Assembly: GCF_004335085.1 (NCBI RefSeq)
Contig: NZ_RQRS01000030.1
Location: 1 to 63,078 of the forward strand
Source of the DNA: Pedobacter nototheniae
Lineage (GTDB): Bacteria; Bacteroidota; Bacteroidia; Sphingobacteriales; Sphingobacteriaceae
Length of the DNA stretch: 63,078 nt
Direction: 5' to 3'
Shown here: in pieces, positions 46,227 to 56,261 of the stretch
How the letters are laid out: every line of letters begins with the position of its first letter
Numbering within the stretch: the first letter of the stretch is position 1
The notes under the pieces: generated by a model
Seen by the model: only the letters and a program-made list of their open reading frames with translations
The model's database searches: none
Told to the model about the DNA's origin: nothing
Program-made: the position numbers and the translations under genes

Positions 46227-47618
46227 ATGTTCCGAACATCTTTACTTTATTCAACGCTTGGATTACTTTTTTTTAATGCATTAGCCGCAAATGCTCAAAA
46301 ATTAACTCTAAAAGATGCCGTTAATACTGCATTAAATAATTACGGCACCATTAAAGCTAAAAATAATTATGCAAATGCATCAAAAGCAAATATTCAACAG
46401 GCAAAAAGAGAGTATTTACCAAATTTAAATTTAAGTGCCCAACAAGATTACGGAACTATAAACGGTCAAAACGGACCTTCGTATGGTTTTGGTGGTTTTG
46501 GAACTGCCTCATCTGGCCCTTCATTAGATAAGCAAAACTGGAATGCAGCTTTCGGAGCACTTTATTTAGCAAATATAAATTGGGATTTTTTCACATTTGG
46601 AAAAGTAAACCAGAAAATAAAGGTTGCTGATGCGGCATACAAAAGAGATCAAAACGATTTAGAGCAGGAAAAATTTCAGCAGGAAATTAGAGTGTCCGCA
46701 GCGTACCTTAATCTTTTGGCAGCACAGCGATTAACTAAATCGCAACAGAAGAATTTAGAAAGGGCAATTACCTTTAAAAATACAGCCGTAATTAGGGCAA
46801 AAAATGGATTAATAGCTGGCGTAGATTCATCTTTTGCAAAGGCTGAAGTTTCAAGTGCTAAAATTGCATTAACCAAATCTCAGGATTTAGAACAAGAGCA
46901 AGCCAATCGGCTAGGTGTTTTAATGGGTTTAACCGCTATAGACTATACATTGGATACAACTTCAATTAGTAGAATCCCTTTGGATATGCTTAATGATACA
47001 ACCATTAAAAGTAATCATCCAATTTTAAAATATTACCAAAATAGGATTGATGTGAGTAAAGAGCAACAAAATTATTATCGCCGATTATACTATCCGAGTT
47101 TTTCTTTATTTGGCGTGATTCAAGGGCGTGGGTCGGGTTTTAAATCAGATTATGGGTTAAATCAAAATGCTTATACCAGCAATTATGCAGATGGAATTAA
47201 TCCCGTTAGAGGCAACTATTTGATTGGAATAGGAATGAGTTGGAACTTGGCTAGCCTTTTAAAAAATGCACCACAGGTTAAAGCACAACATTATATTACC
47301 GAGGGGCTTAAAGACGAATATGAGCTGGCAGACCAGCAATTAAAGGCTCAGCTTGCACTTGCGGATGCTAAGTTAAAAAATGCGTTAAGCAATTATAATG
47401 AAGCGCCCATTCAGGTAAAAGCTGCATCTGATGCATACTTACAGAAAAGCACTTTATATAAAAACGGATTAACTACGCTGGTTGATCTTACGCAGGCACT
47501 TTTTACTTTAAACCGAGCAGAAACCGACCGTGATATTGCTTACACCAATGTTTGGCAGGCTTTATTGCTAAAGTCTGCCGCTTTAGGCAATTACGAATTA
47601 TTTATCAATGAATTTTAA
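46227..47618 (+). CDS. TolC family outer membrane channel
   Basis: 463 residues, start at ATG 46227 (MFRTSLLYS) rather than TTG 46206, giving a clean signal peptide ending ALAANAQ. Two outer membrane efflux repeats with long helices (ANYNRL-like barrels; QAFLTLNRAETD-like region near the end). It is the first gene of a second efflux operon (channel, RND pump, adaptor, AraC regulator), in the opposite order to the TetR-linked one. Upstream, TAAATTTG at 46201-46208 is a possible -7 box, though it leaves a short leader. Confidence 0.93.
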   Translation: MFRTSLLYSTLGLLFFNALAANAQKLTLKDAVNTALNNYGTIKAKNNYANASKANIQQAKREYLPNLNLSAQQDYGTINGQNGPSYGFGGFGTASSGPSLDKQNWNAAFGALYLANINWDFFTFGKVNQKIKVADAAYKRDQNDLEQEKFQQEIRVSAAYLNLLAAQRLTKSQQKNLERAITFKNTAVIRAKNGLIAGVDSSFAKAEVSSAKIALTKSQDLEQEQANRLGVLMGLTAIDYTLDTTSISRIPLDMLNDTTIKSNHPILKYYQNRIDVSKEQQNYYRRLYYPSFSLFGVIQGRGSGFKSDYGLNQNAYTSNYADGINPVRGNYLIGIGMSWNLASLLKNAPQVKAQHYITEGLKDEYELADQQLKAQLALADAKLKNALSNYNEAPIQVKAASDAYLQKSTLYKNGLTTLVDLTQALFTLNRAETDRDIAYTNVWQALLLKSAALGNYELFINEF

Positions 47619-47634
47619 TCAGGCTATTTTATAA

Positions 47635-50600
47635 ATGAACTTAATACGTTTCGCACTTCGTAAACCCATTTCCATACTAGTTTTAGTTGCAGGATTATTC
47701 TTTTTTGGAATTGGGGCCATCAACCAAATTAAGGTTGATATTTTACCCCAAATGAATTTGCCTGTTATTTACATTGCGCATCCATTTGGTGGTTATACGC
47801 CTAGCCAAATGGAGGCTTATTTTGGCAAGCAATACATAAATATTTTATTGTTCGCCAATGGCATAAAAAGCATTGAAACCAAAAACACGCAGGGTTTAAT
47901 GCTGATGAAATTAACCTATTACGAAGGTACAAATATGGCGCAGGCGGCATCAGAGCTGAGTGCGCTTTCTAACAGGGCGCAGGCAATTTTTCCGCCTGGT
48001 TCTCAACCGCCATTTATTATTCGCTTTGATGCTTCATCACTTCCAATAGGTCAGTTGGTGTTAAGCAGCCCAATTAGAACCAATAATGAGCTGCAGGATA
48101 TGGCCAATACATACGTACGTTCATCTTTTACAGCGATTCCTGGTTTACTCGCTCCTGCTCCATTTGGTGGTAGTCCGCGTACAATAGAAATTAATGTTGA
48201 TCCTACCCTTTTAAGATCTCATAATCTTACGGTAGACCAGGTGGTAGAGGCTATACGATTAAACAATCAAACTGCTCCTTCGGGAAATGTTAGAATTGGC
48301 GATAAAAACTACATTACACCAACCAATTATACCATTAAAAAAATCAAGGATTTTGAATCTATTCCACTATTTAAGGGCAGTGTACAAAATTTACAGCTTC
48401 GCGATGTAGCTACCGTTAAAGATGGGGCGGATTTAACTGCTGGGTATGCTTTAATTAATGGTAAGCGTTCGGTTTATTTAAGTATTGCTAAATCGGGCGA
48501 TGCCTCTACCTGGGATGTAGTTAAAAACCTAAAAGCTAATCTTCCAACAATTCAAAATACGCTGCCAGAAGATGTTAAGCTATCTTATGAGTTCGATCAA
48601 TCTGTTTATGTAATTAATGCTGTAAAAAGTTTAATTAGCGAAGGGGCGATTGGTGCAATTTTAACGGGATTAATGGTTTTGTTATTTTTGGGAGATAAGC
48701 GTGCTGCCTTAATCGTAATTTTAACCATACCAACTTCTATCATTGCAGGCGTATTATTTTTAAAGCTATTTGGGCAAACCATCAACATCATGTCGTTAAG
48801 TGGTTTGGCACTAGCAATTGGTATTTTGGTGGATGAATCTACTGTTACCATAGAAAATATTCACCAACATTTTGACATGGGTAAGCCCAAAGCTCTAGCG
48901 ATTTGGGATGCTTGTAAGGAAATTGCGTTCCCTAAGTTGTTGATCTTGTTCTGTATTTTAGCCGTTTTTGCCCCTGCATTTACCATGACGGGCATTCCAG
49001 GAGCTTTGTTTTTACCACTGGCACTAGCGATTGGTTTTTCAATGATTGTTTCTTTCTTCTTATCACAAACTTTTGTGCCCATTATGGCTAACTGGTTAAT
49101 GGTTGCCCACCCCAAGAAAGGAGCTAAACACCATGGTATAACACAGGATGAGGCTGATTTTGCTGCAACGGGAATCCCGATGGAAACTGAGGGAGATACG
49201 CTTAATCAGAAGAAAATATTGGTAGAACGTGAAGATTTTAGTGGCGATGGAAAGATTTCTTTCTTCGATAAATTCAGGAATCGTTTTATGCGTTTTCTCG
49301 ATCGGATTTTACCTTACCGTAAACCTGTTGTGTTACTTTATCTGGTTGTGATTATTGGGTCTGCCGCCTTATTACTGATGAATATTGGGCGAGATGTTTT
49401 ACCAAAAGTAAACTCCAGCCAGTTTCAGCTCCGCTTAAGGGCACCCGATGGAACCCGTTTAGAGCGTACAGAAGAAAAGGCAAATAAAGTACTTGCAGAA
49501 CTTAAAAATATGGTTGGTGCAGATCATTTGGCAATTTCTTCGGTTTATGTTGGTCAACACCCTGCATTATTCTCTGTAAACCCAATTTACTTATTTATGG
49601 GTGGCCCACACGAAGCCGTTTTTCAGGTAAGCTTAAAGGATTACCATGTAGATATGGATGAATTTAAGGATAAGTTTAGATCAAGAATTAAGGAGTTAAT
49701 GCCTGATGTAAAACTATCTTTTGAGCCTATAGAATTAACTGAAAAAGTATTAAGCCAAGGCTCTCCTACCCCTGTAGAGGTAAGAATAGCTGGGAAAAAC
49801 AAAAAGCAAAACGAGCAATATGCGAATAAAATTCTTGCCGAGCTTAAGGATATACCATACATGCGTGATGTACAAATTGCACAGCCAATTAAATATCCAT
49901 CGTTAAATATTAACATTGATAGAACACGGGCGGCACAGCTTGGTGTTGATATGAACGATATTGCTAAATCGCTTGTAGCTTCTACCTCATCATCCCGTTA
50001 TACAGATAAAAACGTATGGCTTGATGAAAAAATAGGTTTAACGTATAATGTGCAAGTTCAGGTACCTTTAAACCAAATGAACAGCAAAGATGATATTGGC
50101 GAAATCCCGCTGCTTAGAAACACAGCACGCCCTGTATTAAGCGATGTTGCTACCATACAGCCTGATACCACTTATGGAGAAAATGATAATCTTGGTGCCA
50201 CACCTTATTTATCAGTAACGGCAAACCTTTACCACACCGATTTAGGAACAGCTACAAAAGATGTAAATAAAGCAATAAAACAAGTTGGAGAACTACCAAG
50301 GGGCTTAATTATTACGCCAATTGGTTTAAGCAAGGTTTTAACCGAAACGCTAGGCAGTTTACAATCAGGCTTATTTGTTGCTATTGTTGTAATATTTTTA
50401 ATGCTTTCGGCAAACTTCCAGTCGTTTAAAGTACCATTGGTTATTTTAGCAACAGTACCGGCGGTTGTTTTAGGATCTTTATTATTGCTAACCATTACCG
50501 GCTCTACGTTAAACTTACAATCATACATGGGAATTATCATGTCGGTTGGTGTTTCAATTGCCAATGCGGTGTTGTTAATTACCAATGCAGAGCACTTGAG

Positions 50601-50916
50601 GAAGCACAATGGAAATGCATTGGAATCTGCTAGGGAAGCGGCGGCATTGAGGTTGCGCCCAATTATAATGACGAGTGTGGCCATGGTTATGGGTATGTTG
50701 CCTATGGCGATAGGACATGGTGAAGGTGGCGATCAAGTTTCGCCATTAGGAAGAGCGGTAATTGGTGGGTTAATTGCATCAACATTTGCCGTTCTAATTA
50801 TCCTGCCATTGGTTTTTGCTTGGGTACAAGGAAAAGTTTCAACGGATTCAATCTCTCTCGATCCTGAGGATAAAGAAAGTACACATTACATTAAAGGTTT
50901 AGAAGAAAACGAATAA
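47635..50916 (+). CDS. RND efflux pump subunit (second system)
   Basis: 1093-residue transporter. Opens with LIRFALRKPISILVLVAG, helix 1. The TM4 region reads LALAIGILVDESTVTIENI: one aspartate and one glutamate in place of the Asp-Asp pair of the first pump (GIVVDDAIVVVE). The insert after the first half (about residues 495-545, acidic with EGDTLNQKK and DFSGDGKISFFDKF) is larger than in AcrB. C-terminal half repeats the fold. It starts 16 nt after the channel gene. Substrate unknown; metal, drug and lipid exporters all occur among such variants. Confidence 0.94.
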   Translation: MNLIRFALRKPISILVLVAGLFFFGIGAINQIKVDILPQMNLPVIYIAHPFGGYTPSQMEAYFGKQYINILLFANGIKSIETKNTQGLMLMKLTYYEGTNMAQAASELSALSNRAQAIFPPGSQPPFIIRFDASSLPIGQLVLSSPIRTNNELQDMANTYVRSSFTAIPGLLAPAPFGGSPRTIEINVDPTLLRSHNLTVDQVVEAIRLNNQTAPSGNVRIGDKNYITPTNYTIKKIKDFESIPLFKGSVQNLQLRDVATVKDGADLTAGYALINGKRSVYLSIAKSGDASTWDVVKNLKANLPTIQNTLPEDVKLSYEFDQSVYVINAVKSLISEGAIGAILTGLMVLLFLGDKRAALIVILTIPTSIIAGVLFLKLFGQTINIMSLSGLALAIGILVDESTVTIENIHQHFDMGKPKALAIWDACKEIAFPKLLILFCILAVFAPAFTMTGIPGALFLPLALAIGFSMIVSFFLSQTFVPIMANWLMVAHPKKGAKHHGITQDEADFAATGIPMETEGDTLNQKKILVEREDFSGDGKISFFDKFRNRFMRFLDRILPYRKPVVLLYLVVIIGSAALLLMNIGRDVLPKVNSSQFQLRLRAPDGTRLERTEEKANKVLAELKNMVGADHLAISSVYVGQHPALFSVNPIYLFMGGPHEAVFQVSLKDYHVDMDEFKDKFRSRIKELMPDVKLSFEPIELTEKVLSQGSPTPVEVRIAGKNKKQNEQYANKILAELKDIPYMRDVQIAQPIKYPSLNINIDRTRAAQLGVDMNDIAKSLVASTSSSRYTDKNVWLDEKIGLTYNVQVQVPLNQMNSKDDIGEIPLLRNTARPVLSDVATIQPDTTYGENDNLGATPYLSVTANLYHTDLGTATKDVNKAIKQVGELPRGLIITPIGLSKVLTETLGSLQSGLFVAIVVIFLMLSANFQSFKVPLVILATVPAVVLGSLLLLTITGSTLNLQSYMGIIMSVGVSIANAVLLITNAEHLRKHNGNALESAREAAALRLRPIIMTSVAMVMGMLPMAIGHGEGGDQVSPLGRAVIGGLIASTFAVLIILPLVFAWVQGKVSTDSISLDPEDKESTHYIKGLEENE

Positions 50917-50929
50917 ACGATCATTACAA

Positions 50930-52030
50930 ATGAAAACAAACATATTTTTTACCACATTATTGGGTACGGGTTTAGTTGTATTAACAGCCATGTATGGTTG
51001 TGGCAGCGCTGAAACTAAAGCTGAGCCTGCAAAAGAAAAAAAGGCTGCAGTTGCTACTTTCGATTTAAAAAAGGATAAACTTTCTACAACGTTAAACCTA
51101 CCAGGCGAATTAATTGCCTTGCAGCAGGTAGATTTGTATGCTAAGGTAAGCAGTTTTGTTAAATCGCTAAAAGTTGATATTGGTTCTAACGTAACTCAAG
51201 GACAGTTGCTAATGACTTTGGAGGCTCCAGAAATGGCTTCGCAACTTGCAGCAGCGCAATCTAAATTAAAATCGCAAGAAGCCATTTACACAGCAAGTAA
51301 GGCAAATTATAATCGTTTGTACGAAACCAGCAAAACACCTGGAACCATTTCTACCAATGATTTAGACCAGGCGATGGCAAAGAAAAACTCTGATTTAGCA
51401 CAATATGAAGCGGCAAAAGCATCGTATAAAGAGGTGGGTACTATCCAAAATTATCTGGAAATAAGGGCTCCTTTTAGCGGTATTATATCTGCCAGAAATG
51501 TAAACTTAGGCGCCTATGTTGGTCCGTCAGGTAAGGGCTCAGAATTGCCGTTGTTTACTTTACAAGATCAACGTAATTTACGCTTAGCAGTTTCTATCCC
51601 TGAGATTTATACTGGTTATTTAAAAAATGGCGATGAGGTAACTTTTACGGTTAAATCTTTACCAAACCAAACTTTTAAAGCAAAAGTTAAGCGCATGTCG
51701 GGTGCATTAGATCTTCGTTTACGCTCTGAACGTGTTGAAATGGATGTTCCAAATTTAACCAAGACTTTATTACCGGGTATGGTAACAGAAATAAATATTC
51801 CTTTACCTGCCAATGCAAGTACATTTATTGTTCCTAAAAAATCATTGTTAGATACTAGTGAGGGTTTATTTGTGCTAAAAATTGTAGATAATAAAGTTGA
51901 AAAAGTTGCAGTAAAAAAAGGTAGAGAGGCTGAAGATAAAATTGAAATATTTGGCAATTTAAACGAAGGCGATAAATTAGTTACAGAACCTACGGAAGAA
52001 ATGCACCAGGGAATGGCAATTAAATCTTAA
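50930..52030 (+). CDS. RND efflux periplasmic adaptor (second system)
   Basis: 366-residue membrane fusion protein with lipoprotein signal (VVLTAMYGCGSAE). Lipoyl half-motifs (VKSLKVDIGSNVTQGQ and FSGIISARNVNLGAYVG) flank a short helical hairpin. It starts 13 nt after the pump gene and so belongs to the same operon. Confidence 0.94.
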   Translation: MKTNIFFTTLLGTGLVVLTAMYGCGSAETKAEPAKEKKAAVATFDLKKDKLSTTLNLPGELIALQQVDLYAKVSSFVKSLKVDIGSNVTQGQLLMTLEAPEMASQLAAAQSKLKSQEAIYTASKANYNRLYETSKTPGTISTNDLDQAMAKKNSDLAQYEAAKASYKEVGTIQNYLEIRAPFSGIISARNVNLGAYVGPSGKGSELPLFTLQDQRNLRLAVSIPEIYTGYLKNGDEVTFTVKSLPNQTFKAKVKRMSGALDLRLRSERVEMDVPNLTKTLLPGMVTEINIPLPANASTFIVPKKSLLDTSEGLFVLKIVDNKVEKVAVKKGREAEDKIEIFGNLNEGDKLVTEPTEEMHQGMAIKS

Positions 52031-52057
52031 TTTTGTACACCATTAACAGCTAAAGCC

Positions 52058-52996
52058 ATGTTAACCAAACATCAGGAACTGTATGCCGTAAGCAAAAGTG
52101 AATCTTTAGAGGATTTTTACAACCGGTTAAAAATTAACCGTCCTGAAATGGTTATACCCAGCTTAAACATGGTGAACGATATGGGCCATTTTAATGTTTT
52201 TAAAAGGTCTACTTATTGCTCGCTCACTCCATCGCCTTACAACAGAAGGGATTTTTATAAAATTTCGTTAATTATTGGTTCGGGCATTTTGCATTATCCC
52301 GATAAAAGCATTGAGGTAAACGGCCGTGCATTATTGTTTACCAACCCAAATATACCATATGCATGGGAAGGTACATCGGAAAAACAGGCTGGCTATTTTT
52401 GCTTATTTACCGACAATTTTATTCATAACCGCAACGAAAGTCTTAGGGAATCTCTTTTGTACCGCATCAATGATTACCCAATTATAGATATTAATGATGA
52501 GCAAGAAAAGTGCTTAAATACTCTTTTTAGCAAAATGATGGAGGAAATGGATGGAGAATATGTGCATAAATATGATTTACTCCGTAATTATGTTCAACTC
52601 GTTGTTCACGAAGCTTTAAAAATTCTACCTTCTGGCAATACTTCTAAGCCTAGTACCGCTGCCGTTCGGTTAACATCCTTATTTATAGAACTGCTGGAAA
52701 GACAATTCCCCATTGGTTCTACAGATCATAATTTAGAATTAAAAACGGCACATGATTTTGCGTGTAAACTTTCTGTACATGTAAATCATTTAAACCATGC
52801 GGTAAAAGAAGTTACAGGCAAAACCACTTCCGAGCATATATCAAAACGAATTGCCACCGAAGCCATTGCCTTATTAAAACATACGGAATGGAATATTGCT
52901 CAAATTGCGTATTGCCTTGGCTTTGAATATCCGGCTAACTTCAATATTTTTTTTAAGAAACAAATGCAATGCACACCACGGTTTTTTAGAAAGTAA
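52058..52996 (+). CDS. AraC family transcriptional regulator
   Basis: 312 residues: an N-terminal cupin-like sensor (YKISLIIGSGILHYPDKSI) and two C-terminal helix-turn-helix motifs (FACKLSVHVNHLNHAVKEVTG and WNIAQIAYCLGFEYPANF, ending with FFKKQMQCTPRFFRK). It lies 27 nt behind the adaptor gene, a likely local regulator of this efflux operon. The ligand is unknown. Confidence 0.92.
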   Translation: MLTKHQELYAVSKSESLEDFYNRLKINRPEMVIPSLNMVNDMGHFNVFKRSTYCSLTPSPYNRRDFYKISLIIGSGILHYPDKSIEVNGRALLFTNPNIPYAWEGTSEKQAGYFCLFTDNFIHNRNESLRESLLYRINDYPIIDINDEQEKCLNTLFSKMMEEMDGEYVHKYDLLRNYVQLVVHEALKILPSGNTSKPSTAAVRLTSLFIELLERQFPIGSTDHNLELKTAHDFACKLSVHVNHLNHAVKEVTGKTTSEHISKRIATEAIALLKHTEWNIAQIAYCLGFEYPANFNIFFKKQMQCTPRFFRK

Positions 52997-53095
52997 ATTT
53001 TGAGTTTGCAATCATTGCCAAAGCATCACAGCATTACACGGAAGAAAAGCTCGCTGTTTTTTACTCCACTAAAATTAAAACGACCTATAAATAAA

Positions 53096-53355
53096 GAGTT
53101 AATATTCCCTATGTAAGAGGCAATGTTCCCTATGTAAGAGGCAATATTCCCTGTACAAGAGGCAATGTTCCCTATTTGAGAGGCAATATTCCCTGTACAA
53201 GAGGCAATATTCCCTGTACAAGATGCAATGTCCCCTATGAAAGAGGCAATGTTCCCTGTACAAGAGGCAATGTTCCCTGTGGAAGAGGCAATGTTCCCTG
53301 TACAAGATGCAATGTTCCCTATGAAAGAGGCAATGTTCCCTGTGTAAGAGGCATT
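53096..53355. repeat. Third 21 bp tandem array (~12 copies)
   Basis: Units begin at 53117, 53138, 53159 and every 21 bases to 53348. The consensus is GAGGCAATGTTCCCTGTACA plus one base; the last six bases vary most (TATGTAA, TATGAAA, TGTGGAA). The reading frames that cross it are by-products of the seven-codon period. It sits between convergent genes. Confidence 0.92.
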
Positions 53356-53404
53356 ATCTCCATAATACGCTCAAAATACCTAAAAGAAAGTGCTAACTAA
53401 ACCC

Positions 53405-53462
53405 GGGTGAAGCGGCAGCTCCCGATATTTTTCATCGGGACTATAGCGTAAAACGGGGCTGA
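53405..53462. repeat. Small REP-like hairpin element
   Basis: TCCCGAT and ATCGGGA arms (53420-53426, 53434-53440) in a GC-rich island (AAGCGGCAGC before, ACGGGGCTGAC after), unlike its AT-rich surroundings. A single copy in this window. Confidence 0.5.
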
Positions 53463-53556
53463 CATTAAAAAAAGTTACCGCCTTTGCTTTTCCATAAATT
53501 ATAATAACCAGCCACAGAAACACGGAATTACACACTGCCCTTGGCGTTTTTATTAG

Positions 53557-55296
53557 TTATAAAGAAAAGGTAATGCCTGCATTGAAACCCAGCCAACCTT
53601 GCCCCCCATTACCGAAATTATGGTGCTTATTTGGTGCAATTTCTTGCTTATAATTTTTACCCGAAGAACCCATCGGTGCATCACTTTTGTAATATGAATA
53701 CGCAGGACCGGCAAATAATGCTACGTATTTATGAATGTTTGCCTGAAAGTTGGTTTGAAACCTGTATAACGTGTTTACATAATCCGAATTACCTAAATAT
53801 AAGGATTGAATAGTACCTTCAACAGCAATAGAAAAATGTTTATTTAGAACAAAATCGTGCCCTAAACCAAAACCAAAGCTAATTACTTGTGCTGTATCTG
53901 AAAAATTTTTCCCAGCAATAAACAAACTATACAAGTTTGCATTACCCGTTTTAAAAGAGATATTGGTATTGGTTACTTCGTTTGTATACAAACTAATTTT
54001 GCGGTATCCGTTATGAGAAAGGTTAATTAAACCTATGCTTACGCCTGATGATGAATCGGCAAGATTAACTACTCCAAACTGGAAACCATCCATTTTTTTA
54101 GCGTAATTAACCAAGCCTGCTATTTGCACGCCCCTCAAGCGCTCGGTATTGGTATTAACAGCGCCCGAAAACTGAACTCCACTTGTGTTTTTACTTGCAT
54201 TAACTAAACCTGCTAATTGTACACCCTTAACATCTTTAAGCCCTACATTGCCTACACCTCCAATTTGCATCCCTCGAACTTTTCCCCTTACGCGATTAAA
54301 AATTCCGGCAACATGTAAACCGCCCATATTTAGGTTAACATCATTGTAAACTCCAGCAAATTGAACACCTTTTACTGAGCCACCAACAATATTAAACAAT
54401 CCTGCAATTTGAATTTTCTTGATATCGCCTTTGTTTAAGTTGAATGCACCAGCAACCTCTACCCCATCGGTTCCGGCTGTATAACCGCCTAATAAGTTTA
54501 ACGATACCTTATTAACTACGCTAGAACTCATGCTGCCATGAGAACTTAAGCCTGGTGTAAATGATGCCTGGAAAGGTGTTTGAGCCAAAAAGCTAGGGAT
54601 ATTTAAATTCTGAATACGTTGTTTTGACGACAGTAAAAACCGCCATAAGCCACGCCCACCAAAAGTGTTTGAAAAAAATGCACCTTTTTCCTTATCCGGG
54701 TCGTTATATGCGCCTGGGCGAATATTTACATCAGCTAAAAAAATCAAAGCAGTATCTCTATAAGTTTCCTTACTTGCGGTTAAAATAACACTGCTGTGCA
54801 AGCCTCTAAAACGCAAAATAAAATGACCGTCGTTATCTGTTAAGGCAGATTGTAATAATCTTTTTTCGTAAACACTGGCCTCCTTAACTTTATTTCCTGT
54901 TTTAGTATCTACAACAAAACCACTAATGGTGTACTGGCTCTCATTACTCAAAATATTTTCAGCTTCGATGGTTAAATGGTTTACCGCATAGCGGAGAATA
55001 ATGTAATCGTCGCTCTCTTTATAATCTACCTTTCCATCAAAAATTTTATCTAATACCTCTCGTACAGGCATATTTTTAGCGCTAAGTGTAACCAAGCTAT
55101 CTTGTTGAAATAATGCCCCGTTATACGAGAAATAAAAGTTACCTGCTTTACTCAGCATCTGCAAAACGTTGCTTACACGCTCTTTTTTTACGTTGAGTGA
55201 TACCAGTTTTGATAAATTTTGACGGTAAGTTACAGGATTCTGCGCCACACAAAAACCACAAGTAAAGAGCAATAAAAAAATCAGTTTAAACCTCAT
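53557..55296 (-). CDS. STN + carboxypeptidase-regulatory + surface-repeat protein
   Basis: 579-residue exported protein. Signal peptide (IFLLLFTCGFCVAQ), STN domain at about 30-105 (LSKLVSLNVKKERVSNVLQML; PVREVLDKIFDGKV), a carboxypeptidase D regulatory-like domain at about 121-205 (ISGFVVDTKTGNKVKEASVY). Then about ten ~20-residue repeats of the type GVQFAGVYN (about 270-440), as in LA_2272-type surface proteins, and a beta-barrel-like C-terminus. It follows FecR by one base overlap and sigma by 6 nt further up, so it holds the place that a TonB receptor has in a standard FecIR system. It would sense or bind at the outer membrane; no plug or TonB barrel is present. Confidence 0.85.
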   Translation of the reverse strand: MRFKLIFLLLFTCGFCVAQNPVTYRQNLSKLVSLNVKKERVSNVLQMLSKAGNFYFSYNGALFQQDSLVTLSAKNMPVREVLDKIFDGKVDYKESDDYIILRYAVNHLTIEAENILSNESQYTISGFVVDTKTGNKVKEASVYEKRLLQSALTDNDGHFILRFRGLHSSVILTASKETYRDTALIFLADVNIRPGAYNDPDKEKGAFFSNTFGGRGLWRFLLSSKQRIQNLNIPSFLAQTPFQASFTPGLSSHGSMSSSVVNKVSLNLLGGYTAGTDGVEVAGAFNLNKGDIKKIQIAGLFNIVGGSVKGVQFAGVYNDVNLNMGGLHVAGIFNRVRGKVRGMQIGGVGNVGLKDVKGVQLAGLVNASKNTSGVQFSGAVNTNTERLRGVQIAGLVNYAKKMDGFQFGVVNLADSSSGVSIGLINLSHNGYRKISLYTNEVTNTNISFKTGNANLYSLFIAGKNFSDTAQVISFGFGLGHDFVLNKHFSIAVEGTIQSLYLGNSDYVNTLYRFQTNFQANIHKYVALFAGPAYSYYKSDAPMGSSGKNYKQEIAPNKHHNFGNGGQGWLGFNAGITFSL

Positions 55297-56255
55297 TATT
55301 CTTTATTAAACAGCAGAATATTGTCGCCATTACGTGATAAACCTAAGCCCAAAGTGTTACAGATAATTTTTAGATTTTCGTCTAATGATTTCATCTTTAT
55401 AACCGTTGTAATTCTTAAATCTTTTGCCTTTTCATTCAAGGTTATATTTACGCCATAAGCTTCGTTCATTGTATTTATCAATTTGCTTAGCAACATATTA
55501 TCGGCTACAAATAAATTGGTACGGTAATATTGGTACAATTGATCGGTACTTTGCTCTTTTACTAAATTTAAGGTTTTACTGTTTACTGTAACTCTTTCGC
55601 CTTTGTACAGCTTAATTTCTTGATGACCAAAATCAACCTTTACAATTCCACTTTCAACTACAATTTCAGTTTCGCCCTTAAGGTGTTTAATATTAAAGGA
55701 TGTGCCAACCACCATAACCGAAACATCTTTTATGCTTATGGTAAACGGATGACTTTTATCCTTCGCTACATCAAAAAACACATCACCACTATCCATCTTT
55801 AAATCGCGGTTATTTTTAAAGTTACCTGCATAGCTTATTTTAGAGTGTCGGTTCAACGTTAGTGTTGATCCATCTGGCAATTTTTGCATAGCAACCTCAT
55901 TGGTGGTACTTAGCATGGTGTAATTACCAGAATGAGAGAGATTGTAAACCGTCCATGCACCGATAGCAATAACTAAAACTGCAGCAATTTTTAACCAGCT
56001 AAACTTTGGTTTTAAAGGTTTTACAATGGCTTCTTTTGATTTTAAAGTTTCAGTTTTCGCTTTAAATTTCGTCCATGCTAAATCTTCATCAACTTTACTT
56101 TCGTTGTGTAGTGTTTTGCTCAGTTGCCAAATGGTTTCTAGTTGGGTAAAATGCTTTTTATTGGCATCAGCGGCATTTAGCCATTCTTTTACCTTAATAT
56201 TTTCTTCTTCAGTAGATTCTTTTAGAAGAAATTTCATCAATAACTCATCCATCAT
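55296..56255 (-). CDS. FecR family anti-sigma/signal transducer
   Basis: 319 residues: N-terminal anti-sigma part in the cytoplasm (LMKFLLKESTEEENIKVKEWL), one membrane helix at about 90-108 (IAAVLVIAIGAWTVYNL), the periplasmic FecR domain (LPDGSTLTLNRHSKISY) and a C-terminal DUF4974-like part (YGVNITLNEKAKDLRITTV). It should hold the neighbouring sigma factor until the STN protein signals. Confidence 0.94.
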   Translation of the reverse strand: MMDELLMKFLLKESTEEENIKVKEWLNAADANKKHFTQLETIWQLSKTLHNESKVDEDLAWTKFKAKTETLKSKEAIVKPLKPKFSWLKIAAVLVIAIGAWTVYNLSHSGNYTMLSTTNEVAMQKLPDGSTLTLNRHSKISYAGNFKNNRDLKMDSGDVFFDVAKDKSHPFTISIKDVSVMVVGTSFNIKHLKGETEIVVESGIVKVDFGHQEIKLYKGERVTVNSKTLNLVKEQSTDQLYQYYRTNLFVADNMLLSKLINTMNEAYGVNITLNEKAKDLRITTVIKMKSLDENLKIICNTLGLGLSRNGDNILLFNKE

Positions 56256-56261
56256 GTTCTT

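Noticed and set aside
53099..53400. Cysteine-rich repeat peptides (RGNVPCT or EHCLLYR)
   Set aside because: By-products of the 21 bp array read in opposite directions.
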